Positions 11,743 to 23,552 of a DNA stretch of 64,000 nucleotides are shown here, piece after piece. Position numbers and translations under genes: made by a program. Origin of the DNA: Ophiocordyceps camponoti-saundersi (nom. inval.). Lineage: Eukaryota; Ascomycota; Sordariomycetes; Hypocreales; Ophiocordycipitaceae. The notes under the pieces were generated by a model, which made no database searches, had not been told where the DNA came from, and saw only the letters and a list, made by a program, of their open reading frames with translations. The stretch spans positions 248,420 to 312,419 of the forward strand of contig PDHQ01000014.1 of the NCBI GenBank assembly GCA_003339415.1, in the 5' to 3' direction. Numbering within the stretch: the stretch's first letter is position 1; every line of letters begins with the position of its first letter.

Positions 11743-13684
11743 AGGCCCGCTCAAACGAGCGGAAAATAGTCATCCCGTGCCGCAAAGCGCGGAAAACAAC
11801 AAAACAGCAAAAACAGCGTTTTTAGGCTTTTCTCAAAGGGCCGGCAAAGGGCTCAAATAGCTTAAAAACGCAATAAAAAAAATAGGATCTGAGAGATTAA
11901 ATTAGGTCCCGGATAGGGTTATTCCGTTCCGGATCGGTCGATTAGTAAAGGAAATAGCAGAAAATAGTAGGAATAGGCCTCTCTAAGCCACTCTTAAGGG
12001 GCCTTAAATAGGTTAATCTAAGCCGTTAAGAAGGTTAAATTAAGCCGTTAAGAGGGGTTAAAACGCCTATATAAAGGGTATTAAGAGGCCTAATTTAAAG
12101 GAAAATTCCTCTTTAAGCTAAGGGTTAAAGATAGGCTATAAGCCTTACGGGTATATATATATATAGAGAGAGGTATCGTTATTCGCATCGCTTAGTAGGG
12201 AAATACCGCTAAAGTCGTGCGAGTTAATATATTTAATAGTAAGGGGCCTAAAGGTGCCTGCTATTAATACTTTTAAGGCCGAAATAATCGCTTAGAGGCG
12301 TGTTAAAGGGCATATATCGCGGGATTAGCGGCGGCACGAAGCCGGGCTAATAGTAAGGTTAATAATCGCGATAGGCCTCTGTAGGGCGTTAATCGCGATA
12401 TGCCTTATCCGTCCTCTCTTAATCGATGCCTGCCTCTCTAGAGCGATCCGTCCCGTCTTAATCGATAGCTGTAATACGACGTTAATTACTCTTCTTCCTT
12501 AAGATCCCCCCTTTAAGTACGGGATCCCCCGGTAATAGAAATCTTACACTATATTATTTATTAGGTCGTCGATTTAATCGATCAGTTCGTTCGGTATCGG
12601 TGCCTTCGTTATCGGGTAGTATAAGGGTATCGCGGGCTTTATTATCGGGCGCCCTAGGCTTATCTAATAGCGCACGAAGGCTACCCTTTATATTATTTTT
12701 AGCCTTAGAGGGTAAGATCGTAATTTTCGGGTCGGAAAGATATAATATATAGACGAATTTAGCGTATTAGAGACGCTATAGAGGCTTTATAAAGCTATCT
12801 ACGGCTATATTAGCTATGCCGATATATTAGATCGTAAAGAATCGCTTTTCTACGCGATTAATAACTTATTTATATCGTATATTAATATACCTTATTCGGG
12901 CTACTTTAAACTTATTAAGGGCGATAGCTTTAGCGTTAAGGCTATCGGTAAATATAATTATAGGCGTCTATTACTACGGTAGCTTTAAGTTCTTAAGAAT
13001 CTCGTTTATCTAAATTAGGCTTATACTTATAGGCGTTAAATTAATAAATTCGGCCTCTATTAACGATAGCGTTATAAGCGTCTACTATTTCGATTTCTAG
13101 TATACGGGGCCTATGCTAACGAAAACGATATATCCGGCTATCGAGTATCTTATATATAAATTATTTATAAAAGAGGTATCTGCAAAGATACGAGGTTTTA
13201 AATCTTAAGGGCTATAAGCACCTCCGAGCGTAAGGCCTAGGCTCTTTATACCGTGAAGATAACGTATTAAATTCTTCTATATAAGAAGGTACGAGGCGGT
13301 TAGATTAAGGTTACCTTTATATAATTTGCTATTCGTAAAGGCTAAATTAGGCCTTATACTATTAGAGAGATAATTTATACTACCTATCCTCTTTAGCTAC
13401 TCTTTTTAAGGTATTACGAGCGGCTATATCTTCTAATTAGCGGGTATTTTAACCTTAGGCGGCTAGGGCGTTTATACGGCGTTCGTAACGCCTTCGCTAA
13501 ATAATTCGAGTATTTTAATAATATATTTCTCTTAGTGCACGTAGATTATATACGTAGCACGGTTCCTACGGAATTATAAGCCTAAGAAGGTAGTAGGTTC
13601 GCCTAAGTTACGTAGATCCTATAATTCCTTTAAAATACCCTTTCCCTTATCTATAAGAGCGGCTATAAGCGCTATAATTATAAT

Positions 13685-13696
13685 ATCGTTAACGTA
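13685..13696 (-). other. Mutated reverse-transcriptase active-site motif (YVND)
   Basis: Minus-strand codons give Tyr-Val-Asn-Asp within a hydrophobic context (LLYVNDII). Copia reverse transcriptases carry YVDD. A single G-to-A change converts the first catalytic Asp codon GAC to AAC, consistent with RIP. Confidence 0.75.
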
Positions 13697-16600
13697 AAGG
13701 AGTATAATAAATCCCTTAAGGTATATATAGATATAGAACTTAGATTTAAGTTACTACTATCTACGGCGTTTAAGGGCCTCGCTAGCATAGGTAAACTATA
13801 TCGCGGGAGATAACTTAAGGCCGTATAGGGCTCGATTAAGCCTATATACTTAATTCGTGCCGTCTTCGAAAAGATATAGCTAATTAATAAAAAATTCCTC
13901 CTAATAAGGGGCGTTAACGAACGCGTTTATAACGTTAAATTATTACTATTCGAGATCTTAAAATATTACGATCGATAGGAATACTCGAACGGAAAAGAGG
14001 TATATAATAGCGGCGTAGAGGTCCTCGATAGAGTATAAGGCCTTTTCTTTATCCCCTCTCACGTACTAGCATGCCTTAGCAATTATAGCTTTATTCTTAG
14101 GTATTTTTATCGTAAATACCTATTTGCTAGGTAGAACTTACTTACCGATAGGTCGATTAATAAGATCCTAGGTTTATCGACTATAAAGAGCTTTAATTTC
14201 CGTATTTATCACTAAGCGCTAATAGGAGAGATAATCGGGTTACTTACGGATATCCTACTAGCCTTTAGGCGTCGATAATATTAGAACGTTAAATACGGCG
14301 TTAATCGGTAAGACGAAGTCGGGAATCTCTGCCTCTTCTTCGTCGATATCTCTAAAGACGGCGTTAGTAGTAGATTTAGCTATAGCGGCCGTCGCAGAAT
14401 AGGTCTTACGATTAGTAGCGGGTATCGTAGCCTTATTCCTTAGCTTAGCTTACGGAGGAGCTTTTTTATTAGCTAGATTGTTAAATTAAGTACTATAGGG
14501 CGTTTAATCGGGCGTAAGGAATTATATTATATTCGAAGGCGTAGCCGGTTTTTTAGATTAAGAAGGGCCTGCGGTTTTATCACCTAAATTAGGTGCGTTT
14601 CCCGCCTTAGGGTCACTAGCAGGCTCTTATAAGCCTTAATCGCTAGGACGATTATAATTATTATCGTTATTATTATTATTAATATCGTTAGGTCCGAATC
14701 GGAAGAATTCGTCTTTATTAAGTTAATCTTCCTAATTTTCCTTAATCTCGGGCTCTGCGACGTATTTAACTATTTAATCGAGCTTTAGATCGGCCGGGTT
14801 ATAAAACCTAACGTCTCTAGCCCTAATAATCTTATCTTCTTCGGGTAGATATATCTTATAGATATGCCCGTGAAGGCCTTCTATGCTAACGAGGCGGCCT
14901 TCCTTAGCTCGAGGGGCTATTTTAGCGCTCTAAATTCGATATTAAGGAGGGATAACGACGTATACCTTATAACCCTATAATTGTATATATTTAATCGAAT
15001 ATTTATAGGGTATACGGATCGCGGCTATTACTATCTTAATAGGGCTCTAATTTTTCGGGTTAGTCGACGATAGAAGTAAATTTTACACGTAGGCGCTAGT
15101 ATCGATAAAAAACGGCTATAATTTCTCGAGCAGCTTCGTCTCGATATATATAGCCCTCGCGGTATCTATTAAAGTGCGCCTAGCGCGTTCGGCTCGGCCG
15201 TTCTAGGCTAGGGTATAAGGGGTATAAGTTCGCAAAATAAAGCCTTCGTCTACGGCCTAATTCCTAATTTTCTATTACGTAAATTTAAGGGCGTTATCGA
15301 ATCTTATAATTTAGACGTAATAGCCTCCTATAGTAGTATTAACGCTACGTTTCCACGCTTTAAGCCGTTTAAAAGCTTTATCACGGGTCTTCGTAAAGAG
15401 AACCTAGTAATAGTTAATATAAGTATCGATTCTATAAAGCGTATACCGATAACCCTTATAAGCTATTAGAGAATATTAGATAAAATCTTAGAAAATATAT
15501 TATAGGAAACTTATAAGTAGAATAGCGGGATCTTAACTAATTACGGTATTTACTTTTCTAAGTTAGTACGCGCGGTAATAGAACGACTCGAAGATACTCT
15601 TCTTATTAATCGTAAGGCCGGACTTATAGTAGGCCTTAAGAATCCTATCTTTGCCCGCGTGCCCGAGGCGGCGATATATTACGGCGAAGTTAACTTCCCG
15701 TTTTATAATAGGTAGGGCAGCTATTATAAGAGGCTTCTAGGCCTTAGCGCCCGTAATATTAGCTACGCCTCCTATCTAAGAGAGGTAGCAGACGGTGCGT
15801 CCTCGTTATTAAAGGCGTATACCTTCGCTATTAATACGGATTTCCTTACGATTAAGCTAATTAGCGGAGATAAGATTAACTAGGATATCTATACTATAAA
15901 ATACCTCTTTAAATATAATCGAATAGCCGTTAGAAGCGTTAATCGTAATAGTACCTTAGCCGTAGTAGAATAAGGGCTTACTATTCGATACCGTAAGATA
16001 ACGAGGGCTATTAAATTCTTCGTATTAATTAAACTATCCCTTATTATTAAAAAGGTATAAGGTATAGCTAATATTAATAACTATAATATTCTATAAAATA
16101 GGGCTATTGCGACCTTTAAGGGCAGTATTAATAATATAAGCTACGGTGCTCTTCCCTGCCGATATTATATCCGCGCTATTACCTACGGAACTCGCGTTAC
16201 TATTCTTATATTACCTAGGAATAGGTAGCGGCCGGAGCTCGGGGTAGAGAACCTAATATTACTCCTTTAAGTAAATATAACCTCCTAGATAAACGTTATA
16301 GCCGTAGTAAGAGAGGGTTATAATCTCGTTCGTTATATTCGTACGCTTCGGCATATAGGGCACGATACGTATCTCCGTTAATAACGATAGCTTCGGCTTA
16401 TTATTATTATTATTATTACCGTTACCCTTATTCTCCGGCTTCTTCTTTTAAGATTAATTCTATATTACGGAAAGTGCCTTTCCGCTCGATAAGTCGCGGC
16501 TTATCTCGAAGTTAGCAATTCGTAATAAAATATACGTATTAATATCGTTAAAAAATAACCTAGAAAGGCTATCTATATCGTAATCCTACTTCTTAGCGAT

Positions 16601-17355
16601 AACGGGGTATAGGGTTTAGATAATATTAATAGCTTTCTAAGCGTAGATATATAGTATTTTTTTAAAATTAGCCCCTATATCTTTATCCGTAATAATCTAA
16701 TTCTAGAGGCCTTAAAGGTCTTTCTTAAAAGCTCTCTAACCTTTAATTATATTATCTTTTAGCTTAAATTAATACTAATATTAAAGAATATATCGAGGTT
16801 ATATCTTCGTTAATATTTTAGCCTATTTCTTAGCTAAGAGATAAATATTATATACCGTAGTATTTTTATCTTAGCTAAGTTAGGTAATACTACTAATAGC
16901 TTTACCGGAAAAAGACTATAAAACGATTCCTATAGTAATCTCTATTTTATCGTTATATTTAATAGCTTTATCTTTATCGATAGGTCGGGTCGGAACCTTA
17001 TTATCGAAGATAAATAGTTTTACCTTATTAATTCGGGCTACCGCTATAAGAGATCTATACTACTTAATATAGCTTATAACGCCCTTAAGCTTCGTGCTAC
17101 TAAAGGACGAAGATATAGTTATCTATTCTTATTTATCGTATTTTGCGCTTTTTCTTATTATTTAGTATTATGCCTCCGGATCGAGAAGGCTAGTTAAATT
17201 TTCCGCTACTAAAATTAGTATAAAATAATTTTCTTCGTTTTTATTCTACGTATAGAATTTTCCGTTATATTATAGCGTTCCGAATTAATTAAATAAGCCT
17301 AAAAGTAGGAAAATAAAGGTATCGTGAACTTTAGCGTAGCGGAAGCGTATTAGAA

Positions 17356-17368
17356 GGCGCTCATAACC
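17356..17368 (-). other. Primer-binding site matching the initiator tRNA-Met anticodon arm
   Basis: Minus strand GGTTATGAGCGCC directly follows the 5' LTR. Its first part is complementary to GCUCAUAACC, the anticodon stem-loop of initiator tRNA-Met. Drosophila copia primes from a half-tRNA at the same region. Confidence 0.6.
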
Positions 17369-17518
17369 TATAGTGATATAAGGTGGGCATAGGCTATCGG
17401 GTGGGTGCACTGATATGTGTGTATTATATGTGTGCTAGGTCTAGGCTAGGATGGCTAGGCTAGGTTGTGTGCCGGTGGGCGAGGTCTAGCGGGGCTGGTC
17501 ACGTGAACCCCCTCAACA
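17369..17518 (-). repeat. Right LTR (5' LTR) of the first copia element
   Basis: Same 150-bp repeat as 11584-11733. Its inner 60 bp or so carries all seven C-to-T or G-to-A differences; the outer 90 bp are identical to the other copy. Confidence 0.93.
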
Positions 17519-17523
17519 CATAG

Positions 17524-17969
17524 CACTGGGTACTGAAGTTGGTACTGACAGTGACCGGAACTCCTTCGGCTCGCATCAACAAGTCCGCCGAACGCCGGAC
17601 CAAACAAACGCCGCTGCGTAGCATCAAGGGCCAAGCCCAAGCCCAGCTCATCACACCCTCCTTTATTCCCTTCTTTCCCCGTCTTCCCCGACCATGTGCA
17701 GCGCCTAACGAAGGGGCTGCCCTCACCTACGAGAGGTCCAAAGGAGCTCACGCAGGAAGATCCTCGCCTCGTTTTCTCCTGTCTGGAGAGGGTGAAAAGA
17801 GGAAAGACAACCCCAGCCTTCTCGACCTCTTGCTTGTCTCTCTTTCTTTTTTTTCCCCTGTTCTTTTCTCCGACCTCTCACTCTCTTTCTTTCTCTCTCT
17901 CTCTCTCTTCCTCTAAATTCCCTCGTGTCTTCAACTCACGCTATTCTCTCTGCTTTTGCTTCCCCAACC
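17524..17969. other. Upstream region of the Cys-rich orphan, right after the retrotransposon
   Basis: About 445 bp of unmutated, pyrimidine-rich sequence with CT runs (17,890-17,912), probably promoter and 5' leader of the gene at 17,970. No separate gene is supported. Confidence 0.55.
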
Positions 17970-18752
17970 ATGCCTTTTGTCGGCGAGGGAAGAAACATCA
18001 ACGGCATCTTTCATCCAGATCGAAAACGTCGACGGGACGGTGCTGCTTCCGAAGCTGATGCCAGGCTCTATCGGCTCTATAGCTCGGAGAGACTTGGTCA
18101 GGACCCGTCCTCGAGAAGGATGACGAAGCGTGTCCGTGGCGACGATGACGAAGAAAATGACGAAATGACGGATGTTCGTCGACGCCGTCCGTCACTACCG
18201 CAAAATAAACCAGATCAATACCATCATCAACAAATACCTCGCTTCTCTACTACCACAACGGCGGCCGCCGCTGCAGCAGCTGCAGCAGCCGCGCTCTTAC
18301 TGCCCTGTCACGTGTGCCACCGTCGGCCGACCAAAAAATCAGATCTCGATTCCTTCGCCAAATGTCAGGGCTGTCAAAGGCGAACATGCTTCGTCTGCAT
18401 CCGGGAGTGCCACGGCTGGCTTCCTGAACTACCGCCCCCTCAATCATCAACCTCCGAAACCTTTCCGTTCCCCATGGACGACGACGGAGAAGACGAAGAC
18501 GAAGACGACGAAATCAACCCCCCGAATCATAACCACGCTCAACACTACCAACATCAGCATTACCAGCCTTCACCGCCTCTACTACACGCCGACGACGAAG
18601 ATGAAGACGAAGACGACGACGTTGCAGAAGACGATGGCGGCTGGAATACTTGGGGTCACCGCGCCGTCGTCTGCTCCCGCTGTTGTGTCGAGCGGGGCCG
18701 TCAGGGGGACGTCGTCTGTCTGGGTTGTCTTGCCGGCTTAGCGGGTGCCTGA
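17970..18752 (+). CDS. Cys-rich, acidic putative zinc-binding protein of unknown function
   Basis: 260-aa single-exon protein. The ATG at 17,970 (MPFVGEGRNINGIFHPDRKR) was chosen because the frame upstream has no ATG. A basic N-terminus (RKRRRD, TKRVRGD, RRRRPS) suggests nuclear localisation. A poly-Ala run lies near residues 96-107, followed by a cluster CHVCHRRP...CQGC...CFVC...CHGW that could bind two zinc ions. Two Asp/Glu-rich tracts and a C-terminal CSRCC...CLGC set complete it. The CxxC spacing resembles a cross-brace or treble-clef finger, but I cannot place it in a named family. The copia insertion lies about 450 bp upstream, so its promoter may be affected. Confidence 0.75.
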   Translation: MPFVGEGRNINGIFHPDRKRRRDGAASEADARLYRLYSSERLGQDPSSRRMTKRVRGDDDEENDEMTDVRRRRPSLPQNKPDQYHHQQIPRFSTTTTAAAAAAAAAAALLLPCHVCHRRPTKKSDLDSFAKCQGCQRRTCFVCIRECHGWLPELPPPQSSTSETFPFPMDDDGEDEDEDDEINPPNHNHAQHYQHQHYQPSPPLLHADDEDEDEDDDVAEDDGGWNTWGHRAVVCSRCCVERGRQGDVVCLGCLAGLAGA

Positions 18753-19388
18753 ACGTTGATAGGCAGACGAGAATGATCGACATGAGGGAGGATACGGAGC
18801 GGAGGAGAGGAGGAAAAAGAAACGACGACCAACGACGTATCGCCATTCGAGTCAACCCTCCACCTCCCCCCTCCTCTTCCTCCTCCTTCCCGGGAATCGG
18901 CTGAGGGCCTTTCTCCTCTCATGCTTCCGAACTAGGCCTTAATTGTATGTACGGGTCTGGCCTATCGTACATATATGTACACAATTGGGAAGAAGAAGAA
19001 AAAAACAAGCATACTGGGATGTAGCGTCTGGCACTGCGGTTATAGTAAAGCACGGGTATGGGTAAGGCGAGTGCTACCCCAACGGAAGCGTTGGGTAGCA
19101 ACCAATGATTGGGTGGGGGAGAAGAATCTAGAGGGTTCAGAGAGGGAGGCGTGTGAATCGCATATTTGCTGGTTAGTCTAACAGACAAACATCATGGCCG
19201 GCAATACAGATAGACTATAGTAATTCTATATCTCTTCATCTACAGCGCTTCGTCAGTCGAAAAAAGGTGTTGATGAAAGGAAAAAGACCCCTCAGCCCGC
19301 TGTGTACACACATACGCTGCTGAGAAAAAAAGAAAACAAGGAAACAGAAAGAGAAAGAGAAAGACAAAAAAGAGTACAGAAGACGTGG
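18753..19388. other. Intergenic 3' region between convergent genes
   Basis: 635 bp where the orphan gene and RPT1 converge. Pyrimidine and purine runs only; no gene recognised. Confidence 0.5.
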
Positions 19389-20891
19389 CTAGTTGTATTG
19401 CATGTACGTGGCGGTAGAGTTAAACTTGAGATTGCCCTTAATAACCTTGTCGACGGCGCTGAGAAAGTCCTTCTCGGAAGCGACCTTCCTCCTGGCGCGG
19501 ATGGCAAACATGCCGGCCTCGGTGCACACGCTCCGCAGCTCGGCTCCCGTGGCGTTGGGGCAGAGGCGGGAGATGAGCTCCCATCGGATGTCGCGCTCGA
19601 CGGACATGCTCTTGGCGTGGATCCTCAGGATGTTGGCCCGTCCCTCGAGGTCCGGGAGGGAGAACTCGATCTTTCGGTCGATGCGGCCGGGACGCATCAG
19701 GGCAGGATCTAGCGTCGAGGGTCGGTTAGTAGCGAACATGACCTTGATGTTGCCTCGGGCGTCGAAGCCGTCCAGCTGCGTGATGAGTTCCAGCATAGTC
19801 CGTTGGACCTCGTTGTCGCCGCCGGCACCGTCGTCGAAGCGGGCTCCGCCGACGGCATCGATCTCGTCGAAGAAGATGATGCAAGCCTTTTTCGTCCGCG
19901 CCATTTCAAAAAGCTCGCGCACCATCCTGGCACCCTCCCCAACATATTTCTGCACCAGCTCGCTGCCAATGACGCGGATGAAGGTGGCGTCGGTCCGGTT
20001 GGCCACGGCACGGGCGCACAGCGTCTTGCCCGTGCCCGGCGGCCCGTACAGCAAGGCGCCCTTGGGCGGATCGATGCCGAGGTTGACGAACCGCTCCGGC
20101 GACAGCAGCGGCATCTCCACCACCTCCCGCAGCTTCTCGACCTGCTCCTTGCAGCCGCCGACGTCGCCGTAGGTGACATCGGGCTTCTCCTCGACCGTCA
20201 TCATCGTCACGCTGGCGTCGATCTTGGGCGGCAAGGGTAGCATGATCTGGTATTTGTTGCGGTCGACGCCGACCCGCATGCCCTCCTCAATGTCCGTCGG
20301 GCTGACTCGATCGCCCAGTTGGACGACGAACTTGGCGATTTGCTTGACGTTGATGACATATTTCTTCTTGCTCTCGTCCCCCTTTTCGTCTTCGATGATC
20401 TTGGTGCAGCGGGCCACTTGAAACGGCTGCTCCTCCGCCATGCGTTGACGATCAGCCGCCACGTCCCATAGATGTGGCGGCGCGAGCCCAGTGTCGGATT
20501 CCTGTAGTCTCGTCAGTCGGAGGGGGTCTCTGCAGGCGCGGTCGGTTCGAGCCGTACCTTGACCCCTATCTTCTCATCGACACTCTGTTGCTTCTCCTTG
20601 ATCTGCTTTTCGAGCTTCTTTATCGACGCTCCGTAAGGCGCAGCGCCGTATGTCTTCAGAACTTGGATATCCCTGGCCAGATCTCAGCTATTGCAACCAG
20701 GGGGGGAGAGAAAGAACCGAGCCGGAGGCGTACTCGTCTGTAAGAGGGGTAATCTTCTTCTCCTCTATCTCATCATCTGCAAAAGTCTTTTGGTACTTCT
20801 CCCAGTTTTGACCGGTGGCGGAAGGCTTGTGTTTTTGTCAGCCTCGAAGCCAGCTGGCTCTGAAAAGGGCGTTCTTCAGAATGCTCACCAT
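19389..20891 (-). CDS. RPT1: 26S proteasome regulatory ATPase Rpt1 (PSMC2)
   Basis: AAA ATPase of the 19S base that unfolds substrates and feeds them into the 20S core. Walker A GPPGTGKT falls near residues 223-230 and Walker B IIFFDEID near 276-285. The arginine-finger region is RPGRIDRK. Rpt1-specific blocks include [14 protein letters not shown] and [19 protein letters not shown]. Predicted length is 440 aa. Model: ATG only at 20891-20889, intron 20888-20826 (GTGAGC...CAAG), exon 20825-20734, intron 20733-20673, exon 20672-20558, intron 20557-20502, exon 20501-19389. Every junction restores known Rpt1 sequence ([36 protein letters not shown]). The gene shares a 370-bp divergent promoter with CCT4. 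Confidence 0.94.
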
Positions 20892-21261
20892 ATTGAAGAC
20901 CGCTGGCGGAGCAGCAAGAATTAGATCGACAGCGTGAGGCTCGTTCGCTTTGTAGAGGAAGATGTCCCTGCGAAAGGGGCTAAAGAGTGATAGCTGGCGA
21001 TCAGGTAGGTTGATGAAGCTGCAATGAAGGTGTGCAGTCGCGGGCGGACGAGCCACAGCAAGGTAGGGAGATGGTGAGGCTCTGCCGGTAGCACGGCCAC
21101 GGACCCCGGATAATATGTCGGCCCGTCCCAAAATTTCCTACACCCGCTCTGGCATCAGATGCGGAACTCGGAGGAGAGCACAAGACGCGGTTCGACCAAC
21201 TTTTCCACTCGGAGACAGCTTTCCAGAGATTAACGGCCTTGAGGGCAATCGTATCGCAACC
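20892..21261. promoter_or_regulatory. Bidirectional promoter between RPT1 and CCT4
   Basis: Only 370 bp separate the start codons of these divergently transcribed protein-quality-control genes. I see no clear TATA box or proteasome-associated element by eye. Confidence 0.6.
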
Positions 21262-23017
21262 ATGTCTGCGCCAGCCCTCTCCAGCGGCCCTTCTCAGGTC
21301 GCTGCCTTCAAGGTATAGACACCAAGACTGATGCCGACGATGCCCGCTGACAGGCTGCAGGACAAGGAGAAGCCCATGGCCGTTCGCACGTCTAACATCG
21401 TCGCCGCCCGAGGTTCGTGTCTTTCTCTGCTCTATCCCGTACCTCCCTGCTGATGGTGGTGAAAGCGGTTGCCGACGCGATCCGAACGTCCCTTGGCCCC
21501 CGAGGCATGGACAAGATGATCCGAAGCGGCAAGGGGGAGACCATCATCACCAACGACGGGCACACCATGCTCAAGAGCATGTCGGTCATGCATCCTACGG
21601 CCAAGATGCTCGTCAACCTGGCCGGCGCCCAAGATGTCGAGGCTGGTGACGGCACAACGTCGGTCGTCGTTATATGTGGGAGTCTTTTGGGCGCCGCCGA
21701 CAGGCTACTGTCCAAGGGCATCCACCCGTCCGTCATTTCCGAGGCCTTCCAAAGAGCTGCCGCGGCTGCCGTCGAGGTTCTACACGACATGTCCCAGCCC
21801 ATCACTCTCAACGACACGGCGTCCCTTTTGCAAGCCGCCAACACGTCACTCTCCTCCAAGATTGTATCGCAATACTCGAACCTACTGGGCCCCATGGCCG
21901 TCAACTCCGTCACCAAGACGATCGACCTCAGAAACGCAGAAAACGTCGATCTGAAAAACATCCGCATCGTCAAGAAGGTGGGAGGGACCATCGAGGACAG
22001 CGAGTTGGTCGACGGTCTCGTCCTCAACCAACCTGTCCTCAAGAACGCCGGTGGTCCTATCAGAATGGACAAGGCGCGCATCGGCCTGATTCAGTTCCAG
22101 CTCAGTCCTCCCAAACCCGACGTAAGTGAGGCTCGCACGAGGAGTAGCTGCTACCATGCTGACGGGGGCAATAGATGGAGAACACGATCCAGGTCAACGA
22201 CTATAGACAAATGGACAAGATTGTCAAGGAGGAGCGCATGTACCTTCTGAACATGGCTAAGAAGATCAAGAAGGCCAAGTGCAACGTGTTGCTGATCCAG
22301 AAATCGATACTCCGGGATGCCGTCAACGATCTGTCGCTGCACTTCCTGGCCAAGCTGGGCATCATGGCCATCAAAGACATTGAGCGTGACGAGGTGGAGT
22401 TTATCTGCAAGTCGACTGGCTGCAAGCCGATCGCGGACATTGACTCCTTTACCGAGGACAAGCTGGGTGCGGCCGACTTGGTGGAGGAAGTCGAGTCTGC
22501 CGGCTCGCGGATGGTCAAGGTGACGGGAACGAAGGCGGCGGGCAAGACGGTGTCGGTGGTCGTGCGCGGGGCCAACTCTCTGATCCTGGAAGAGGCGGAG
22601 CGGAGTCTGCACGACGCGCTATGCGTGGTACGATGCCTGGTGAAGAAGAAGGCGCTGATCGCGGGCGGGGGCGCGGCCGAGATCGAGATGGCGGCACAGC
22701 TGTCGAAGCGGGCGCGGAGCCTGAGCGGGACCGAGGCCATCTGCTGGAAGGCGTTTGCGGACGCGATGGAGGTGGTGCCGACGACGCTGGCGGAGAACGC
22801 GGGGCTGAACAGCATCAAGGTGGTGACGGATCTGCGGCATCGGCACGAGATGGGGGAGAAGAACGCGGGCGTCAGCATCAAGTCGGGAGGCGTCAACACC
22901 AACATGTCCAAGGAGAAGGTGCTGCAACCGCTGCTGGTGAGCACGAGCGCGGTAGAGCTGGCGGCCGAGACGGTGAAGATGATTCTGAGGATAGACGACA
23001 TAGCGTTGACGCGCTGA
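21262..23017 (+). CDS. CCT4: T-complex chaperonin subunit delta (CCT4)
   Basis: One of eight subunits of the cytosolic TRiC/CCT chaperonin, which folds actin and tubulin. The group II chaperonin signatures are present: [17 protein letters not shown] and the ATP-binding GDGTTS (about residues 95-100). The delta-specific C-terminal half includes [41 protein letters not shown] and [17 protein letters not shown]. Exons: 21262-21312, 21361-21412, 21466-22121, 22175-23017, with introns of 48-53 nt; joined protein 533 aa, the usual length. The junctions give [29 protein letters not shown] and [17 protein letters not shown]. It starts head-to-head with RPT1. Confidence 0.95.
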
Positions 23018-23552
23018 GGACGGAAGCCAATGATGACGATGATGGAGTTGGTTTCGTCTGCATACATCTCTGCGGCTCTGCCTACCTACCTGGCTATCAT
23101 GACACGATGTATCAAGATGACGGTCGTCTATGATGTATCATCATCATCATCACACCATGCATCACACAATGTATTATCATCATCCATCTATTGCTGTTAT
23201 ATTACTGCCTGCCTACCTATGTTTCCGCCATCTACACTTCCATGACGAGAAAGCCCATCTACCATCTTCCATTGACTAACCTACCATCTACCCAGACATT
23301 AACCATCCATTGTCGACTGGCAATGCAGTCCGAGCCATGGATGCCCTATTTCTCAGGCCGCCCATGACCCTCCAACCTCGCTCTTTTCTCTCCCTCTCTC
23401 CTTCTCCCTCCTTCTCTTTTCCCCCTCCTCACCTCCTTCCCATTTTCCCATTGGAACATCTCGATAAGATCTTTCATCATCACAAGCTCGTCCAACCAGA
23501 TCTCATCAACTTCAGCATCGTCAAGCATTGCCTACCCAATATAAAACAAATC
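23018..23552. other. Intergenic region
   Basis: 535 bp with ATC/CATC runs (about 23,130-23,200), ACCTACC strings and a CT-rich leader (23,380-23,440) for the next gene. No gene seen. Confidence 0.5.

Larger units (their letters stand above)
11584..17518 (-). mobile_element. Ty1/copia LTR retrotransposon, minus strand, inactivated by RIP
   Basis: 5935-bp element with 150-bp terminal repeats (11584-11733 and 17369-17518), flanked by the exact 5-bp duplication CATAG (11579-11583 and 17519-17523). Read on the minus strand, a primer-binding site follows the right-hand (5') LTR and a purine tract GAAGGGGGG precedes the left-hand (3') LTR. Coding remnants run in copia order on the minus strand. They are a gag-preintegrase motif (RRLGHAGKDRILKAYYKSG, about 15,590-15,720), an integrase C-terminal part (NGRAERARRTLIDTARA, about 15,150-15,220) and a reverse transcriptase (LLYVNDIIII, around 13,690). 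Stops interrupt every frame. The interior has almost no CA or TG dinucleotides but keeps CG, the mark of CpA-to-TpA RIP. It sits about 450 bp upstream of the gene at 17,970. Confidence 0.93.

Noticed and set aside
17539..17916. 125-codon frame just after the first retrotransposon
   Set aside because: Reads into pyrimidine-rich leader (Ser/Phe/Leu runs) and has no domain; probably 5' leader of the gene at 17,970.
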